Source of the DNA: an uncultured Oscillospiraceae bacterium | GTDB lineage: Bacteria; Bacillota; Clostridia; Oscillospirales; Oscillospiraceae | Assembly: GCA_947632155.1 (NCBI GenBank) | Contig: CANROF010000014.1 | Location: forward strand, 1-48,610 | Direction: 5' to 3' | DNA: 48,610 nt | Shown here: positions 45,635-48,610 of the stretch, piece after piece | How positions within the stretch are numbered: position 1 is the stretch's first letter | How the letters are laid out: every line of letters begins with the position of its first letter | Notes under the pieces: model-generated | What the model was told of the DNA's origin: nothing | Databases searched by the model: none | The model's input: only the letters and a program-made list of their open reading frames with translations | Program-made: the position numbers and the translations under genes

Positions 45635-47335
45635 ATGGATATGTCCGTATGGTATCTCGTAGGCGCGATCTTGGTGTTCTTCATGCAGGGCGGCTTCGCC
45701 ATGGTGGAGACGGGCCTGACCCGGGCCAAAAACGCCGGGAACATCATCATGAAGAACCTGATGGATTTCTGCATCGGCACGGTGGTGTTCAGCCTTTTGG
45801 GCTATGGCATCATGATGGGCGAGCACGTCTTTTTCGGCCTCATCGGCAAGCCGAACTGGCAGCTCTTCACCGACTTTGACGGCGCGGACTGGCGCAGCTT
45901 CGTCTTTCAGCTCGTCTTTTGCGCCACGGCGGCCACCATCGTGTCCGGCTCCATGGCGGAGCGGACAAAATTCTCCGCCTACTGCATCTACTCCGGCGTC
46001 ATAAGCCTCGTCATCTACCCCATTGAGGCCGGCTGGGCCTGGGGCGGCGGATGGCTCTCGGAGCTCCGGTTCATCGACTTTGCCGGCTCCGCCGTCATCC
46101 ACATGGTGGGCGGCTGGACGGCCCTCATCGGGGCCTGGCTGGTGGGTCCCCGCATCGGCAAGTACACCAAGGACAAGGACGGGAAGACCAAGGTCAACGC
46201 CATCCCCGGCCACTCCATGACCCTGGCGGCCCTGGGCGTCTTTATGCTGTGGTTTGCCTGGTACGGCTTCAACGCCGCGGCGGCGGCGGACCTTACGGAA
46301 ATGGCGCAGATCCTGGGCACCACCACCATCGCCCCCTCCGTGGCCACCTGCGTGTGCATGATCTACACCTGGGCCCGGACGGGCAAGCCCGACGTCAGTA
46401 TGTGCCTCAACGCCTCCCTGGCGGGCCTGGTGGCCATCACCGCCGGCTGCGCCAGTGTGGACGCCATCGGCGCCGCCGTCATCGGCGCGGTGTCCGGCGT
46501 GCTGGTGGTGGAGTCCGTGAACTTCATCGACCAGAAGGTGAAGATCGACGACCCGGTGGGCGCTTTCTCCGTCCACGGCGTCCACGGGCTCTGGGGGACC
46601 CTGGCCGTGGGGCTCTTCGCCTGCAACGAGAAGTACGGCACCAAGGGCCTCTTTTACGGCGGGGGCTTCAGGCAGCTCGGCGTACAGTGCCTCGGCATCG
46701 TGTGCATTCTGGCCTGGACCGTCGTCATGATGTTCCTGGTCTTCAAGGTCATCGGCAAGTGCGTCCACGGCCTCCGGGTCAGCGCCGAGGAGGAGCTGGA
46801 GGGCCTGGACATCGCGGAGCACGGCTTAGTCTCCGCCTACGCCGACTTCGTGACGCCCCAGAATCTCAGCGTCTACTCCCTGGCGGCGTCCTCCGTCCCC
46901 GTGGAGGCGGTGACCCCCGCCGACGGGAAGGCGACGATGGACGAGGCCGTGCCCATCTACGGCCGGACCTCCGACACCCACCCCGCGCAGCCCATCTACA
47001 AGGTGGAGATTATCATGAACATGGCCCGCTTCGAGCAGCTTAAAAACGCCCTGGAGGGCATCGGCGTCACGGGCATGACCGTCACCAACGTCATGGGCTG
47101 CGGCATCCAGAAGGGCCACCCCCGCTACTACCGCGGCGTCCCCGTGGAAATACAGCTCCTGCCCAAGGTCCAGGTTGACATCGTGGTGAGCAAGGTCCCC
47201 GTCAGCGACGTCATCAACACCGCCCGCAAGGTCCTCTACACCGGCAGCATCGGCGACGGCAAGATCTTCGTCTACGGCGTGGAAAACGTAGTCAAAGTCC
47301 GCACCGGCGAGGAGGGCTACGACGCCCTGCAATAA
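45635..47335 (+). CDS. amt: Ammonium transporter fused to a PII signalling domain
   Basis: 566 residues. The Amt domain (about 1-400, eleven predicted helices) shows FMQGGFAMVETGLTRAKNAG, FVFQLVFCATAATIVSG, HMVGGWTALIGAWLVGPRIG, the pore-lining FAWYGFNA and GAFSVHGVHGLWGTLAVG (His pair region). A linker (about 400-452) leads to a C-terminal PII domain (about 455-566). That domain has YKVEIIMNMARFEQLKNALE, the T-loop GIQKGHPRYYRGVPVEIQLL with Tyr equivalent to Tyr51, and IGDGKIFVYGVENVVKVRTG. The fusion lets the nucleotide/2-oxoglutarate-sensing PII plug its own channel. ATG follows CAGGAGG. The gene is preceded by an attenuator and followed by a long terminator. Confidence 0.95.
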   Translation: MDMSVWYLVGAILVFFMQGGFAMVETGLTRAKNAGNIIMKNLMDFCIGTVVFSLLGYGIMMGEHVFFGLIGKPNWQLFTDFDGADWRSFVFQLVFCATAATIVSGSMAERTKFSAYCIYSGVISLVIYPIEAGWAWGGGWLSELRFIDFAGSAVIHMVGGWTALIGAWLVGPRIGKYTKDKDGKTKVNAIPGHSMTLAALGVFMLWFAWYGFNAAAAADLTEMAQILGTTTIAPSVATCVCMIYTWARTGKPDVSMCLNASLAGLVAITAGCASVDAIGAAVIGAVSGVLVVESVNFIDQKVKIDDPVGAFSVHGVHGLWGTLAVGLFACNEKYGTKGLFYGGGFRQLGVQCLGIVCILAWTVVMMFLVFKVIGKCVHGLRVSAEEELEGLDIAEHGLVSAYADFVTPQNLSVYSLAASSVPVEAVTPADGKATMDEAVPIYGRTSDTHPAQPIYKVEIIMNMARFEQLKNALEGIGVTGMTVTNVMGCGIQKGHPRYYRGVPVEIQLLPKVQVDIVVSKVPVSDVINTARKVLYTGSIGDGKIFVYGVENVVKVRTGEEGYDALQ

Positions 47336-47357
47336 GCGGAAACGTTATTTATGTAAG

Positions 47358-47414
47358 GGGGCTGTGAAAAAACACATCGGCAGAGACGTGTTTTTTCGCG
47401 GCCCCGCTTTTTTG
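47358..47414 (+). terminator. Terminator of amt with an unusually long stem
   Basis: GGGGCTGTGAAAAAACAC pairs with GTGTTTTTTCGCGGCCCC over 18 bp (two G-U), followed by GCTTTTTTT. Confidence 0.92.
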
Positions 47415-47549
47415 TGGAAAAAAACACGGTTTTTTGCAAATTGGAAATACGAAAGTATTCCCTGCGCAATCTTCCTCGTCTGACGCGTAAAATCCTCTCC
47501 GCTCGGTTTGAGCTTTTAATCAGGGATTCGTATGAAACACCAAGAATAG

Positions 47550-47577
47550 AAAAAAGCGTCCTTCGGGGCGCTTTTTT
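47550..47577. terminator. Second, UUCG-capped bidirectional terminator
   Basis: AAAAAAGCGTCC, loop TTCG, GGGCGCTTTTTT. It works in either direction. No ORF ends at it on either strand, and the amt transcript already ends at 47414. The 47415-47549 stretch shows nothing else recognisable. Confidence 0.85.
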
Positions 47578-47633
47578 GCTGAAAGACGGCCTTGGATGCA
47601 ACCCTCGGTTGAAATAGCGCAAAAACGCCTCTA

Positions 47634-47662
47634 TTGAATGCAACTGTAATTTTTGCTATAAT
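47634..47662 (+). promoter_or_regulatory. Promoter of the right-end XRE regulator
   Basis: TTGAAT (47634-47639), 17 bases, TATAAT (47657-47662) with extended TGC. Confidence 0.82.
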
Positions 47663-47693
47663 GCAATCATCAAGCGAAAGGACGGTGCATGAA

Positions 47694-48590
47694 ATGCCGA
47701 ATATATTAAGCGAACGCATAGCCGCTCTGCGAAAGGAGCGGGGGCTCACCCAGGAGCAGCTTGGGAAGCTGGTGGGGGTGTCCTATCAGGCCGTGGGTAA
47801 GTGGGAGAAGGGCGGCGCGCCGGACGTGGAGCTGCTGCCGGTGCTGTCGAGGCAGCTCGGCGTGACCATCGACGCCCTCTTCGGTATGGAGGGCGGCACA
47901 CCGGAGGACCCGGCGGAGGCGGTGGGCCGCTGGCTCCGGGGATTCCCGGCCAAGGAGCGGATAGATCAGTTCTGCCGGCTGGTTTGGTCCTCCAGAGAGC
48001 ACTTCATATCAGACGAGTTCGGTGAGATCAACCTGCCCAGATGGGGCTATCTTGATTCCTGCCAGATTGCCTCCGGCGACGTTACATATCAGCTTATGCT
48101 TTCGCAAATCGCGGTGGAGGGCGGCATTCTCTTTGACGTTCACGCCGAGGACCTGTCCTTCGTGACGCTCTGGCCAAGGCCCAAGGACGGCTGGGCGAAG
48201 TGGCTTGCGCCGAAGGAGGCATACCGGCAGCTCTTTGGGCTCTTGGCAAAGCCGGGCTGCCTGGAGCTGGTGGAGTACATCTATAACCGGAAAATCGGCT
48301 GGTTCTCTGCAAGCGTTGTGACGAAGCATCTGCAAATGGCGCGGGAGGACGTGGAGGAGCTGCTTCAGGCGCTTGCGGAGTTGGAGCTGGTATCCTCCAT
48401 GGAGCTTGAGCTGGAGGAGGGTGACACCAAAGTCTATGAGGTGTCAGAGCCTTGGAAGCTGATCCCTTTCCTGATGCTCGCCCGGACGCTGATGCAGTCC
48501 GAGTCAAACTATCTGCGGCTGTACGCCCCGCTGCCGCTCTTTGGGCCGGATGAAAAATGGGAAGACGGGAAAAAAGAAATCTCGAAATGA
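47694..48590 (+). CDS. XRE-family regulator with unknown C-terminal domain
   Basis: 298 residues. HTH at 1-60: SERIAALRKERGLTQEQLGK, then VGVSYQAVGKWEKGGAPDVE, LLPVLSRQLGVTIDALFG. The C-terminal 230 residues start with a helical PAEAVGRWLRGFPAKERIDQ, followed by a mixed region and a possible second winged helix (WFSASVVTKHLQMAREDVEE, LLQALAELELVSS). I recognise no ligand domain. ATG 47694 has AAAGGA eleven bases upstream; the longer frame upstream overlaps the promoter. The stop is followed by a new ribosome site at the right edge, so an operon probably continues outside the window. Confidence 0.83.
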   Translation: MPNILSERIAALRKERGLTQEQLGKLVGVSYQAVGKWEKGGAPDVELLPVLSRQLGVTIDALFGMEGGTPEDPAEAVGRWLRGFPAKERIDQFCRLVWSSREHFISDEFGEINLPRWGYLDSCQIASGDVTYQLMLSQIAVEGGILFDVHAEDLSFVTLWPRPKDGWAKWLAPKEAYRQLFGLLAKPGCLELVEYIYNRKIGWFSASVVTKHLQMAREDVEELLQALAELELVSSMELELEEGDTKVYEVSEPWKLIPFLMLARTLMQSESNYLRLYAPLPLFGPDEKWEDGKKEISK

Positions 48591-48610
48591 CATGATTGAT
48601 AGAAAGGAGC
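48591..48610 (+). other. Ribosome site of a gene beyond the right edge
   Basis: The last ten bases, AGAAAGGAGC, look like a Shine-Dalgarno site 10-20 bases after the XRE stop. The gene it serves is not in the window. Confidence 0.4.

Overview
The window is GC-rich bacterial chromosome with dense coding on both strands. The gene content points to a Gram-positive anaerobe of the class Clostridia, most likely Oscillospirales: PPi-dependent phosphofructokinase, class B sortase, lipoproteins with N-terminal lipoboxes, GGAGG ribosome sites, consensus housekeeping promoters and an ANTAR/GlnA/GltBD/Amt nitrogen block. No rRNA, tRNA, integrase, transposase or CRISPR array was seen. The taxon is inferred from gene content only.

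Layout. 1-1551: end of an XRE regulator and two tandemly duplicated small secreted proteins. 1643-2634 (-): SdpI-type immunity protein and its ArsR/SdpR repressor behind a consensus promoter. 2930-4611 (-): ECF sigma factor coupled to an unknown cysteine-motif protein. 4693-5922 (-): pfp. 6156-8635 (+): DUF2975 protein, small XRE regulator, broken lipoprotein gene, DUF4173-like membrane protein. 8989-9960 (-): phosphoribosyltransferase-like protein and a small Lar-like zinc protein. 10199-12718 (+): two-domain polyphosphate:AMP phosphotransferase and a TtcA-like PP-loop ATPase. 13257-17036 (-): a 1259-residue lipoprotein of glycoside hydrolase family 32.

17423-28166 (-) is the most distinctive block: an apparent 10.7 kb operon from one promoter (28202-28230) to one terminator (17361-17393). 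It encodes an MBL-fold hydrolase, a GAF/HD-GYP phosphodiesterase-like protein, three FecR paralogues (two with DUF3298-like C-termini, one running into a leucine-rich repeat domain through a frameshift), a coupled 33-codon small ORF and a CHASE2 class III nucleotide cyclase. I read it as a cell-surface sensing and cyclic-nucleotide signalling system.

28569-36918: a cysteine aminopeptidase (-), then (+) a Pro-Asp-Thr repeat transglutaminase lipoprotein, a reduced type IV pilus/type II secretion-like cluster (GspF, four small membrane or pseudopilin-like proteins, PilT) and a class B sortase. 37232-47335 (+) is nitrogen assimilation: glnA, an ANTAR protein, gltB, gltD and an Amt-PII fusion. The glnA and amt leaders carry matching terminator/anti-terminator hairpins. 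The window ends with a terminator-rich gap and another XRE regulator.

Two families of dispersed intergenic hairpin repeats run through the window. One is a modular 3'-UTR element (five copies at 8.7, 28.4, 31.9, 38.6 and 45.4 kb) whose stems vary in a compensated way while linkers and loops are conserved; three copies start six or seven bases after a stop codon. The other is a family of short perfect palindromes, often bordered by GTAGGG/CCCTAC, near 2.7-2.9, 8.9 and 12.7-13.0 kb.
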